Assembly: GCA_016712265.1 (NCBI GenBank)
Contig: JADJRJ010000029.1
Location: 248,001-312,000 of the forward strand
DNA: 64,000 nucleotides
Origin: Gemmatimonadota bacterium
GTDB taxonomy: Bacteria > Gemmatimonadota > Gemmatimonadetes > Gemmatimonadales > Gemmatimonadaceae
Direction: 5' to 3'
Both the position numbers and the translations under genes were made by a program. Position 1 is the first letter of the stretch. Each line of letters starts with the position of its first letter. The notes under the pieces are model-generated. The model was not told the origin of the DNA. It worked only from the letters and a program-made list of their open reading frames with translations, and made no database searches. Of the stretch, positions 20,799-28,467 are shown piece after piece.

Positions 20799-20834
20799 TC
20801 GTGCTACTCGTGCTACTCGTGCTACTCGTGCTTC
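20799..20834. repeat. 9-bp tandem repeat (3 perfect copies plus 1 imperfect)
   Basis: TCGTGCTAC is repeated at 20799, 20808 and 20817, followed by TCGTGCTTC at 20826. It lies in the 191-bp gap between the maeB start (20700) and the stop of the M20 gene (20892). Apart from this I see no gene or clear promoter in the gap. Confidence 0.9.
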
Positions 20835-20891
20835 GCCCTCGAGAGCCCGCGGCGCGGGTCGCCGCATGTCCACCCGCCACGCCCACTCTCC

Positions 20892-22310
20892 TCAGGGAAC
20901 CACCGGCACCGGATACGCCTTTCGCAACGCCTCGACGTAGTCCGCGAATAACGACTTCGTCCCCGCGAACTCCTGCTTCACCCGCGACCGAAACTCGGCG
21001 TCCGTGGCAAAGTCATGGAGCAACGCGGCCATCCCCATCGCGTCAAACCGGAAGCCGGTGTGCCCGATCTCGTTGAGGGCGTCCGTCTCCATCTCGTAGG
21101 TATGAAAACCGCCCGACGACGAAAACGCGCTGAACCCGACCCCAGGGATGTCCCGTGATACCGAGCCGGTTTCCTCCCAGCCCTGCGGTTTCTGCGGTTC
21201 CGCCACGACCTGCGTGGAGCCGAACTTTTTCAGGTACGCAAACGCCACCTCGTTCAGCGCGCCCACCGAGATCCCGTCGCGCATGCTGCCGTATGGCTCG
21301 ATGGTGACCTTGGTCCCGGTCGCGAGTGCGGCGCCGCGCGCGGCGTTGTCGATCAACTCGCGGATCTGGGCGAGGTACACTTCGTCGGGGTAGCGGATGT
21401 AGAAGTCCGCCACGGCGCGATCCGGAACGACGTTAGGCGCCTTGCCTCCCTCAGGGATGATCCCCTGGATCCGCGCCTCGGGACGGATGCTCTTGCGCAG
21501 TCCGTCCACGTTGTTGAAGAATCGCACCACCGCGGACAGCGCATCGCGGCCCTCCCACGACATCATCTGGTGCGCCGGCGCACCGGTGAACACATAGCGG
21601 ACCCCATCGATGTTGAGGCAACACGTCCCGAACCCCGGGGCCGGCCGCTGGGTGTTCACGGACGAGTGGGACCGCACGAACACGTCGACCCCGGTAAAGA
21701 CCCCCTTCTCATGCATCAGGGTCTTGGACGGCGGGGGCATCATCTCTTCGGCGGGGGTCCCAATCACCGTCACCGTGCCAGGCGTCCGGGTCTTCGTCAG
21801 GAACTCCGCGACCGCGATGGCGGCGGCCATCCCCACGGGCCCCTGGGCGCTGTGCTGGTCGCCGTGGTAGTCCCGCACCGTCCCACGCAGCGCATCGTAC
21901 TCGAGGATCACGCCGAGGTTCGGGCCGGGGGTCCCCTTGTTGTACCGGGCGACAAAGGCCGTGCTGAGCCCGGCCACCCCCATCTCCACCGTGAAGTCAT
22001 GTGCGGTCAGGTAGTCGGCCAGGATTTTCACCGACCGCGTTTCCTTGAAGCCGATCTCGGGATGCTTGGTGATGTCGTCGCTCATCGCCTGCAGCTCGGT
22101 GTCCCAGAGCGCCTTCGCACGGGCGATGACGGCATCGCGAGACGGGCTGGCGCGACTCGTCAGGCGGGTGGCGAGCGCCGCGGCGTCAACCGTCTTGTGC
22201 AACTCCGCCATGCGTCGCACGACATCGGCGGCAGCGGCGCGTTGGGTCGGTGTCTCTTGCGCGACGAGGGCCAGCGGCAGGAGGCAGAGGGTCAGGATCT
22301 GTGTTCGCAT
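20892..22310 (-). CDS. Exported M20-family amidohydrolase (AbgB-like)
   Basis: A 472-residue metallo-amidohydrolase. ATG 22310 gives a signal peptide (MRTQILTLCLLPLALVAQ), unlike cytosolic AbgB. Metal-site regions are visible: EYDALRGTVRDYHGDQHSA, GTPAEEMMPP, DVFVRSHSS, and the dimerisation domain around TGAPAHQMMSWEGRDALSA. The usual GHN of the first site reads GDQH. The family cleaves aminoacyl or aminobenzoyl amides; the substrate is unknown. It is monocistronic on present evidence, 55 bp after rpiB on the same strand. Confidence 0.88.
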   Translation of the reverse strand: MRTQILTLCLLPLALVAQETPTQRAAAADVVRRMAELHKTVDAAALATRLTSRASPSRDAVIARAKALWDTELQAMSDDITKHPEIGFKETRSVKILADYLTAHDFTVEMGVAGLSTAFVARYNKGTPGPNLGVILEYDALRGTVRDYHGDQHSAQGPVGMAAAIAVAEFLTKTRTPGTVTVIGTPAEEMMPPPSKTLMHEKGVFTGVDVFVRSHSSVNTQRPAPGFGTCCLNIDGVRYVFTGAPAHQMMSWEGRDALSAVVRFFNNVDGLRKSIRPEARIQGIIPEGGKAPNVVPDRAVADFYIRYPDEVYLAQIRELIDNAARGAALATGTKVTIEPYGSMRDGISVGALNEVAFAYLKKFGSTQVVAEPQKPQGWEETGSVSRDIPGVGFSAFSSSGGFHTYEMETDALNEIGHTGFRFDAMGMAALLHDFATDAEFRSRVKQEFAGTKSLFADYVEALRKAYPVPVVP

Positions 22311-22365
22311 GGGCCAAGCCTCGCGCGCCGCTCGGCGCGGCGCAAGCGCGTTCGCCGACGCGGAA

Positions 22366-23004
22366 CTACCGGCGCCGATCGAGGGCGTCGACCTTGTCCA
22401 CCCGGGCTTGGTGGCGCCCCCCGCCGAAGGGGGTGCGCAAGAAGGTGTCAACAACGTCCAGCGCCAGCCGTGTGCCCAGTAGCCCGGCGCCGAGGGTAAG
22501 CACGTTGGCGTTGTTGTGTTCCCGGGCGTTGGCGGCCGTGGTGACGTCGTGGCAGGCCGCCGCGCGGGCGCCAGGAATCTTGTTGGCCGCCATGCAGCTA
22601 CCGATCCCGGCACCGTCAATCATGATTCCGAACCGCGCCTGGCCCGAGGCCACGGCGTGCGCGACCGCCGCCGCGAAGTCCGGGTAGTCGACGGCCGCCG
22701 TGCCAAAGGTCCCGACGTCGCTCACCTCATGGCCGGCCGTCCGAAGGTGCGCAACAAGGGTGTCCTTCAGTGCAACACCTCCGTGGTCTGCGCCCACCAC
22801 TATAGCGGCGGGTCCCGTAAGGGCCGAGGGAGGCGAAGGCACAACCGGGGATAGCCTCACCTCGAGCGAGACGCCCAGGGCGGACGCCGCGTCTCTGGCG
22901 GCTGGTGTCACGATGGCTCCGGCGGGGTCCAGGGACCTCTGGCCGGCCTTGGCGGCCTGCCGAACCTCCTTCTCCGTGAGCACACGCCGTCGCAAAGTGG
23001 CCAT
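22366..23004 (-). CDS. rpiB: RpiB/LacAB-family sugar-phosphate isomerase, N-terminally extended variant
   Basis: A 212-residue protein whose C-terminal 150 residues match RpiB (ribose-5-phosphate to ribulose-5-phosphate): GADHGGVALKD, AVDYPDFA, AANKIPGARAA, NNANVLTLGAG. Two oddities: the catalytic Cys preceding GTGIG in E. coli RpiB is Asp here (IMIDGAGIGSCMAANK), and residues 1-52 form an extra domain (LTEKEVRQAAKAG, AIVTPAARDAA) like one I associate with bacterial-microcompartment loci. It may act on a different sugar phosphate. ATG 23004 is chosen because the extension begins there; the ribosome site is weak. Confidence 0.8.
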   Translation of the reverse strand: MATLRRRVLTEKEVRQAAKAGQRSLDPAGAIVTPAARDAASALGVSLEVRLSPVVPSPPSALTGPAAIVVGADHGGVALKDTLVAHLRTAGHEVSDVGTFGTAAVDYPDFAAAVAHAVASGQARFGIMIDGAGIGSCMAANKIPGARAAACHDVTTAANAREHNNANVLTLGAGLLGTRLALDVVDTFLRTPFGGGRHQARVDKVDALDRRR

Positions 23005-23083
23005 GCCGGCCAAGTTAGGAGGCGACCAAACCGTCGGCCAGTTCGGCGACCCCTGTCGGGGGTTCACCTACGGTGGCACGGAT

Positions 23084-23098
23084 TGTGACGTGGTCACA
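23084..23098. promoter_or_regulatory. Palindrome upstream of the 236-aa membrane protein gene
   Basis: TGTGAC-GTG-GTCACA is a perfect 6-bp inverted repeat with a 3-bp spacer, 28 bp before the ATG at 23126 and in the divergent gap with rpiB. It resembles a CRP/FNR-class half-site pair but has one base less spacing than the CRP consensus. Confidence 0.3.
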
Positions 23099-23125
23099 CC
23101 ATCGTAACGGTCGTGTCTCACACGA

Positions 23126-23836
23126 ATGCCCCGCATGCCATCCGTCCTGAAGCCTTGGCTCTACGCCATGCTAGCGCTCGACCTGAGCGTTCTCGTCGCC
23201 CACGTGGCGATGGGAACCGCCGCAGATGGCACCCTGACGTTTTTTGATGTCACGCGGGACGGCGGACTGGCCGAGGTGGTCGGCTACGCCAAGCTCGCCC
23301 TCGTCATCGGGATGCTCGGGAGTCGCGCATTTCGCTTGAAGGACTGGAGTTTCACCGTGTGGACTGCCCTGTGCACCACCTTACTCCTGGATGACATCGT
23401 TGGGGTGCACGAGCAGATGGGGGTCGCCATTGCGAGGGGACTCGGGCTTCCCCGGTTCCTGCTGCACCTCCGCGGGCGTGACGTGGGCGAGATCATCTAT
23501 CTCGCCGGTGTGTCCTCGGTGACCCTGCTTGTCCTGGCACTCGCGTGGCGACGGGCGAGTCGCAATGTGCGACGCGCGAACCTCGACCTCGTGCTTGCCG
23601 CAGGCGTCGTCGCGATGTGCGGTATCGGGTTTGACGCACTGCATGAAGGGTGGCGCTCGCCGCGCGCCCCACGCGAGTTCCTCGCGTTACTCGAGGACTA
23701 TGGCGAACTGGTGGCAATGACCGGAATGGTGGCCGCCGCCCATGCGGCGTCTGCCAGTGGATTGTCCCGTCCGGCCGCTTGGGTCCGGGTGCGGGAGCGC
23801 GTGCTGGACGCCCTGCCCGCGCCGCGCGCGGCCTAA
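23126..23836 (+). CDS. Multi-pass membrane protein of unknown function
   Basis: A 236-residue protein with about six hydrophobic segments (approximately 10-30, 50-68, 73-95, 128-148, 156-178, 195-212). Conserved-looking acidic/His clusters lie between helices (TLLLDDIVGVHEQ, GFDALHEGW), which hints at metal or substrate contacts within the membrane, as in bacteriorhodopsin-independent small integral enzymes, but I do not recognise the family. It is divergent from rpiB and convergent with nfo, and its TAA stop interlocks with the nfo stop. Confidence 0.75.
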   Translation: MPRMPSVLKPWLYAMLALDLSVLVAHVAMGTAADGTLTFFDVTRDGGLAEVVGYAKLALVIGMLGSRAFRLKDWSFTVWTALCTTLLLDDIVGVHEQMGVAIARGLGLPRFLLHLRGRDVGEIIYLAGVSSVTLLVLALAWRRASRNVRRANLDLVLAAGVVAMCGIGFDALHEGWRSPRAPREFLALLEDYGELVAMTGMVAAAHAASASGLSRPAAWVRVRERVLDALPAPRAA

Positions 23837-24696
23837 CCGCCGGCCGCCTCCCTCAGAAGCGCAAGCATCCGGCGGTCGTTGGTCACCTCGTCCGTCCCCT
23901 TGGGTGTTTCAATCACCTTGGGGATCGGGGTCAGGCGCTCGTCCGCCATGATGCGGCGAAAGGCGTGGAGGCCAATGGCCCCTTCGCCGATCAGCTCGTG
24001 ACGGTCCTTTCGGGAGCCGAGGGGCGCCTTGGAGTCGTTGAGGTGCAGGAGGCCGAGCCGGTCGAGGCCAATGGTGCCGTCGAACGACTGCCACACATCG
24101 TCCCAGTGATCGCGCAGGTCGTAGCCGGCGGCAAAGACGTGCGCGGTGTCCAGGCAGACGCCAACTCGCGCTTGCAGCGATCGGGGGAGCGCGTCGAGGA
24201 GGAGTGCCATCTCCTCGAACGACGAACCGATGGATGTCCCGCTACCCGCCGTGAGTTCCATCAAGAGCCGCACGCGGCCCGGCACCGCCTCCAGGGCCAG
24301 GGTGATCGCCGCGACGTTGCGGGCGATCCCGCTGGCGCGGTCGTCCATGAAGTTCCCCGGGTGGCTCACGAGGGCGTGCAACCCGAGGGCCTCGCATCGT
24401 CGCAACTCACTCGTGAAGCTGATCAGTGAACGGACCCAGAGGACGGGATCTGGCGAGGCGAGGTTGATCAGGTAGGAGTCGTGCGCGTTGGTGAACGCGA
24501 TCGGCGACTCCGCGAGGGCGCATCGGAACGCGTCGCGCTCCTCCTCCTCGATGGCTGGCTCCTTCCACTGGTTGGAGGTCTTGGTGAAGATCTGCATGGC
24601 CGTCGCGCCGATGGCCTGCGCCCGGGCGATGCCGGTCGACACCCCACCCGCAACGGAGACGTGGGCACCGAGAGGCGCAAGGGGACGTGGGGGCAC
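23833..24696 (-). CDS. nfo: Endonuclease IV (AP endonuclease)
   Basis: A 287-residue zinc-dependent enzyme cutting 5' of abasic sites in base-excision repair. Trinuclear-zinc-site motifs are present: GAHVSVAGG, NAHDSYLINL, SHPGNF, CLDTAHVFAAGYD, HLNDSKAPLGS, RHELIGEG, and IETPKGTD. I chose GTG 24696, which puts GAHVS near residue 10 as usual; an ATG at 24804 would add a 36-residue arginine-rich extension overlapping the upstream EnvC-like gene. It is the last gene of the ftsE-ftsX-envC run. Confidence 0.93.
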   Translation of the reverse strand: MPPRPLAPLGAHVSVAGGVSTGIARAQAIGATAMQIFTKTSNQWKEPAIEEEERDAFRCALAESPIAFTNAHDSYLINLASPDPVLWVRSLISFTSELRRCEALGLHALVSHPGNFMDDRASGIARNVAAITLALEAVPGRVRLLMELTAGSGTSIGSSFEEMALLLDALPRSLQARVGVCLDTAHVFAAGYDLRDHWDDVWQSFDGTIGLDRLGLLHLNDSKAPLGSRKDRHELIGEGAIGLHAFRRIMADERLTPIPKVIETPKGTDEVTNDRRMLALLREAAGG

Positions 24697-24785
24697 AGGC
24701 AGGGCGGCGTCGCGAGGTGTCCCGACAAGTCTACTGCGCCCGATGCGCGATCTGGAAACCTGCGACCTGTCGCCCGGGGGGCAGG

Positions 24786-25982
24786 TTACTGCCGTCGCAG
24801 CCAACCTAGCGGATCCGTCGCGCGCCCCTTCGGACGAATCTCGAAATGCAGGTGCGGGGGCATGTCCGGGTCGGCGGCACCGACTCCGCCGATCACCTGG
24901 CCCTTCGTCACTTGCTGGTCCACGCGCACATCCGCACGACTCAACGAGCCATAGACAGAGTAGTCACCGCCCCCGTGTTGGACGATGATGGTGAGCCCGT
25001 ACGTCCCGATGGGCTGCACGTACGTGACCGTTCCAGCGGCCACAGAACGCACCGCGGTCCCTGAGGGCGCACCAATTCCCACCCCGTTCCAGCGGACCGC
25101 CGTGTTGTTCGGGTTGATCACCCGACCGAACGAGTAGAGAATGTCGCCGTCGACCGGCCAGTCCAGCCGCCCGAGGTCGGTGGTCTTGAGTGTGCTCGCC
25201 GATGGGGCAGGGGCATTGGGTCGTGCCTCGTTGCGCCGTCGCGTGTCCTCCATGCTCGCCAACAGCTGGCCCAGGCGCTGCTCATCGCGCTGGATGCGCG
25301 CGAGACGTTCGCGTACCTGCTGCTCGGTCTGCTGCACCTCCTGCAGGGAACGCTGTCGCTGCCCCTGCATGGAGCGCAGTCGGGTCTCTTCTTGCGCCTT
25401 CTCCCCGCGGTTCCTCTCGATCTCGGTCTGGAGCCGCACTAACAGGGTGCGCTGCGCGTCGATTTCCTCGTAGAGGCGTTCGACGTTCTTGACCGCCGCC
25501 TTGTCGTTGAGGGTGAGCTCATGCAGGTACTTGTATCGGCCCACGAGCTCGCCGAACGACCGCGCCGAGAGCAGCGCCTCCGTGGTGTACATCGGGCCGC
25601 GCTTGTAGATGTCCATCAATCGCTGCTTGAGCGAGCCACGCTTGCGGCTGACCTCCTGCTCGGCCCGTTGCAGCGTTTCTTCAGAGGCCTGCACATCGCG
25701 ATTGATCTCGACGAGCTGGACGTCGAGCTGCCGCACGAGCCGTGCGGTCGCGTCGGCCTGGCGTCGGAGGTTGGTCGCTTCCTCACTGAGGTCGTGGGCC
25801 TTCCCCTGGAGTTCACCGAGTCGCTTCTGCAGGTCTGCGCGTTCCTTGCGGATGGCCTCCAGCTCATTCTGCTGCTGGCGCAGACGCTGCTCCGCCGTTT
25901 GGGCGTTCGCCGCCCCCGGGAGGAGGGCGGCGATGACCAGCGTACGCGCCAGGCGGCACACGCCGCGCCGTACCGGCGTCAT
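24786..25982 (-). CDS. EnvC-like murein hydrolase activator (coiled coil plus degenerate LytM/M23 domain)
   Basis: A 398-residue periplasmic protein: signal peptide to about residue 28 (LLPGAANAQ), long coiled coil (about 30-260, AEQRLRQQQNELEAI onward), then an M23/LytM domain. In active LytM enzymes the first zinc motif is HxxxD; here it reads WNGVGIGAP, so His and Asp are absent, although HLHFE remains. This degeneration matches EnvC, which activates amidases instead of cutting murein. It directly follows ftsX with an ATGA overlap, exactly as expected for an FtsEX partner acting in cell separation. Confidence 0.85.
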   Translation of the reverse strand: MTPVRRGVCRLARTLVIAALLPGAANAQTAEQRLRQQQNELEAIRKERADLQKRLGELQGKAHDLSEEATNLRRQADATARLVRQLDVQLVEINRDVQASEETLQRAEQEVSRKRGSLKQRLMDIYKRGPMYTTEALLSARSFGELVGRYKYLHELTLNDKAAVKNVERLYEEIDAQRTLLVRLQTEIERNRGEKAQEETRLRSMQGQRQRSLQEVQQTEQQVRERLARIQRDEQRLGQLLASMEDTRRRNEARPNAPAPSASTLKTTDLGRLDWPVDGDILYSFGRVINPNNTAVRWNGVGIGAPSGTAVRSVAAGTVTYVQPIGTYGLTIIVQHGGGDYSVYGSLSRADVRVDQQVTKGQVIGGVGAADPDMPPHLHFEIRPKGRATDPLGWLRRQ

Positions 25983-26830
25983 GACACGTGCCGGATCTGT
26001 CGTCCGACGGAGATCGCGCTCCCGGCCACGCCAATCACCGCGCCGCCCAGGAGGCCAAGCATCGCGAGGCCTGGGGCGAAGAACTCGGTCTGGATGAAGT
26101 ACTTGCTGATGACCAGGCTCGCGATCCATGTGAGGGCGAGCGCCAAGGCACCACCCAGGACCCCCTTGATGAATCCCTCGATGAGGAATGGGCGACGGAT
26201 GAAGCCGTCGGTCGCTCCCACTAGTCGCATGATGGAGATCTCGCGGGCGCGGGCCATCACGGCCATGCGAATCGTCGCACTGATGATGATCACCGCGACG
26301 GCGGCAAAGGCCAGCCCGAGGATGATCCCGGCGGCCGTCGCGATGTTGCGGATCGTGTAGAGCTTCTGGATCCATTCGGCGCCAAAGCGCACGTCGTTCA
26401 CGAAGTTGAACCCGCGAAGGCGTTGCGCCACCTCAGCCACCTTCACCGGGTCCCGGGATCCCTCACGCAGCTGAATGTCCAGCGAACCCGGCAGGAACCC
26501 GGCTTCGAAGACGTCCCGGAATTCCCTGAGCTCTTCGCGCGCCCGGTCGAGGGCCTGCTCCGGGCTCACGTACTCCACCCGCGCCACTTCCGGGTATGAG
26601 CCGATGACCTGCATGGCGTCGGCCACCGCTTCGGCACTGACCCCTTCCTCCAGGAATCCACGGATCTCAACGCGTGACTCCACTTGCTCGAGCGCACTTC
26701 GCAAGTTGATCGCCACCAGCGAAAAGAGCCCAAAGGCAAACAGGGAAAAGGCGATCGTCGTGATGGACAGGACGGAGAGCATCGGGGCCCGCCGGAACCC
26801 GATCATCGCTTCTCGGAGCGCGAGGCTCAT
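25979..26830 (-). CDS. ftsX: Cell-division ABC transporter permease FtsX
   Basis: A 283-residue inner-membrane protein with the FtsX layout: one N-terminal helix (about 15-40), a periplasmic domain of about 130 residues, then three helices in the C-terminal half (about 170-195, 215-240, 255-275). FtsX does not transport; with FtsE it signals septal peptidoglycan hydrolysis through EnvC-like activators. It overlaps ftsE and the EnvC-like gene by 4 bp each. Confidence 0.93.
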   Translation of the reverse strand: MSLALREAMIGFRRAPMLSVLSITTIAFSLFAFGLFSLVAINLRSALEQVESRVEIRGFLEEGVSAEAVADAMQVIGSYPEVARVEYVSPEQALDRAREELREFRDVFEAGFLPGSLDIQLREGSRDPVKVAEVAQRLRGFNFVNDVRFGAEWIQKLYTIRNIATAAGIILGLAFAAVAVIIISATIRMAVMARAREISIMRLVGATDGFIRRPFLIEGFIKGVLGGALALALTWIASLVISKYFIQTEFFAPGLAMLGLLGGAVIGVAGSAISVGRQIRHVS

Positions 26831-27522
26831 GGGGTGAGCTCCGGGGCGCGGCCCTTGTCGTCGTTCGTATCGTAGACCACCTGGCCGCGGTTGATCTCGA
26901 GCACGCGGAGGTTCTCGCGTTTCACGAGCTCCAGGTTGTGGGTGGCCATCACCACCGCTGTCCCGGCGGCATTGATCTCCCGCAGCAGCTGGAAGACGCC
27001 ACGCGTGGCGCGGTCGTCGAGGTTCCCCGTCGGTTCGTCCGCGACGAGCACGAACGGGTCGTTCACGAGGGCGCGTGCGATCGCGACGCGTTGCTGTTCG
27101 CCACCACTCAGCTCCCGCGGCACGTTCGTCGCCTTGGACGCCAGCCCCACCTGCGTGAGCAGCCGGGCGACCTTGGGCCGGATCTTGTCGCGCGGAGTAC
27201 CGATCACTTCCAGCGCAAACGCGACGTTGGCCTCAATACTCCGGTCCTCGAGGAGCCGGAAGTCCTGGAACACTACGCCCAGCTTGCGGCGTAGCAGCGA
27301 AATCGCCTTGCGCTTCACCCCGGTGGAGTGCGTGCCGCTGACCATGACGTCTCCCTTGGTCGGCAGCTCGTCCATGTAGATGAGCTTGAGGATCGAGCTC
27401 TTCCCGGCACCACTCGGTCCCGTGAGGAAGACAAACTCGCCACGGTTGACGGCAAACGAGACGTCGTTGAGGGCGACGCCCGTGCGGGGGTATTCCTTGT
27501 GAACGTGCGAGAAACGAATCAC
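26827..27522 (-). CDS. ftsE: Cell-division ATP-binding protein FtsE
   Basis: A 231-residue ABC ATPase. Walker A TGPSGAGKSSILKLIY, Q-loop VFQDFRLLEDRS, signature ELSGGEQQRVAIARAL, Walker B VLVADEPTGNLD and switch His ATHNLEL are all intact. The Q-loop sequence and length are typical of FtsE. Start is GTG 27522 (VIRF...). It begins the ftsE-ftsX-envC-nfo set, 94 bp downstream of the small gene at 27617, so it may have its own promoter or be read from the longer run. Confidence 0.95.
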   Translation of the reverse strand: MIRFSHVHKEYPRTGVALNDVSFAVNRGEFVFLTGPSGAGKSSILKLIYMDELPTKGDVMVSGTHSTGVKRKAISLLRRKLGVVFQDFRLLEDRSIEANVAFALEVIGTPRDKIRPKVARLLTQVGLASKATNVPRELSGGEQQRVAIARALVNDPFVLVADEPTGNLDDRATRGVFQLLREINAAGTAVVMATHNLELVKRENLRVLEINRGQVVYDTNDDKGRAPELTP

Positions 27523-27616
27523 ACGACGGTCCGGTCGTTGCGAGGGTTCAGGCGAGCGAGGTCGCTCCCACCCTCGGACACTTTGACCGACGAAAAGGTA
27601 ACGGGCCGCGGCGTGC

Positions 27617-27910
27617 TCAGGTCGGGGCGCGGGGCGGGGGACGCTTCTCGAGGCGGATCACCTCGGAGACGCTGACCCCGCTCACGTCGCGAATGACCAC
27701 CGCCCCGCGAGGCACAGCGTCATCGTACCGGACCTCGACCATTTCCTTGCGTCGCGGGCCCACGAGGTACACGAGCTCCCCGTCCTCGATCAACCGGGCC
27801 ACCGCTTCCTCGGTACGCAGGCTGGCGAGCGGGCCGCGCTCCGGGTCGCCACGACGAGTGGCGACAAATCCCACCACATGGAGTGGCGGGGTGGAGCGCA
27901 GGAGGCTCAT
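27617..27910 (-). CDS. Small unknown protein at the end of the STAS operon
   Basis: A 97-residue soluble protein, probably all-beta at its C-terminus (EVRYDDAVPRGAVVIRDVSG). I do not recognise the family. Its ATG (27910) overlaps the stop of the STAS gene as ATGA, which strongly supports translation and a shared role. It is the last of five genes joined by 4-bp overlaps that begin with ROK glucokinase. Confidence 0.7.
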   Translation of the reverse strand: MSLLRSTPPLHVVGFVATRRGDPERGPLASLRTEEAVARLIEDGELVYLVGPRRKEMVEVRYDDAVPRGAVVIRDVSGVSVSEVIRLEKRPPPRAPT

Positions 27911-28467
27911 GAGGCCTGGGGGAGGGCCACCCGCCCGTCGTCGCGCCGCACGACCAATCGTCGTGACGAGAGCTGGCTCACGACTTCTTCCCACGGGACC
28001 AACGGCTCACCGAGTTCGTCCTCGATCTCCTGGACCTGCACCGACCCACGCTGGCGTACCACGTGCCAGGCACGACGGGCACCGTCGTCGAGGGTCCCCA
28101 CGAGGTGCACGTTCCCCGACGGGTCCTGGACGAGGGCGGCGAGGTCGTAGCGCTCGAGGACCGCCTCGATAGCCTCGAGGTACGGCTCGTGGAGGCCACG
28201 GATCAGGAAGTACGTGCGCGGCCGACCGTCCGCCCGCTGCTGGGCATCCAGCAGCTTGCCGACGATCTCGTCGGCGCACGAAAAGTCGAGCAGCGTGACA
28301 TGCGAAAAATCGATCACCGTAACGTTGGGCTCGGGGAGCCCGACCAACGCCTCCTCGATGGCGCGACGCACGGTCGCACCCGTCGGACGGGTGACCAGGT
28401 TGGAATACAGCTCGCAGACCGTGCGGCGAAGCACGGAGCTGACGTCGATGGCGATGTGGTAGGTCAA
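27907..28467 (-). CDS. STAS-domain protein (anti-sigma-antagonist-like) with C-terminal extension
   Basis: A 186-residue protein. Residues about 1-115 look like a STAS domain: VTVIDFSHVTLLDFSCADE corresponds to the region around the phosphorylatable Ser of SpoIIAA-type antagonists. Residues about 125-186 (VVRQRGSVQVQEIEDELG...SSRRLVVRRDDGRV) resemble a small winged helix. The TTG start at 28467 overlaps the upstream stop (TTGA). The upstream partner is a STAS-ATPase, so a partner-switch role is inferred; no sigma factor is nearby. Confidence 0.75.
   Translation of the reverse strand: MTYHIAIDVSSVLRRTVCELYSNLVTRPTGATVRRAIEEALVGLPEPNVTVIDFSHVTLLDFSCADEIVGKLLDAQQRADGRPRTYFLIRGLHEPYLEAIEAVLERYDLAALVQDPSGNVHLVGTLDDGARRAWHVVRQRGSVQVQEIEDELGEPLVPWEEVVSQLSSRRLVVRRDDGRVALPQAS

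Noticed and set aside
20721..20951. Plus-strand frame with repeated Ser-Cys-Tyr
   Set aside because: Caused only by the 9-bp tandem repeat; it overlaps the end of the M20 gene and has no start signals.
24697..24804. Longer nfo start at ATG 24804
   Set aside because: It would add an Arg-rich tail overlapping the EnvC-like gene; family proteins begin close to GAHVS.
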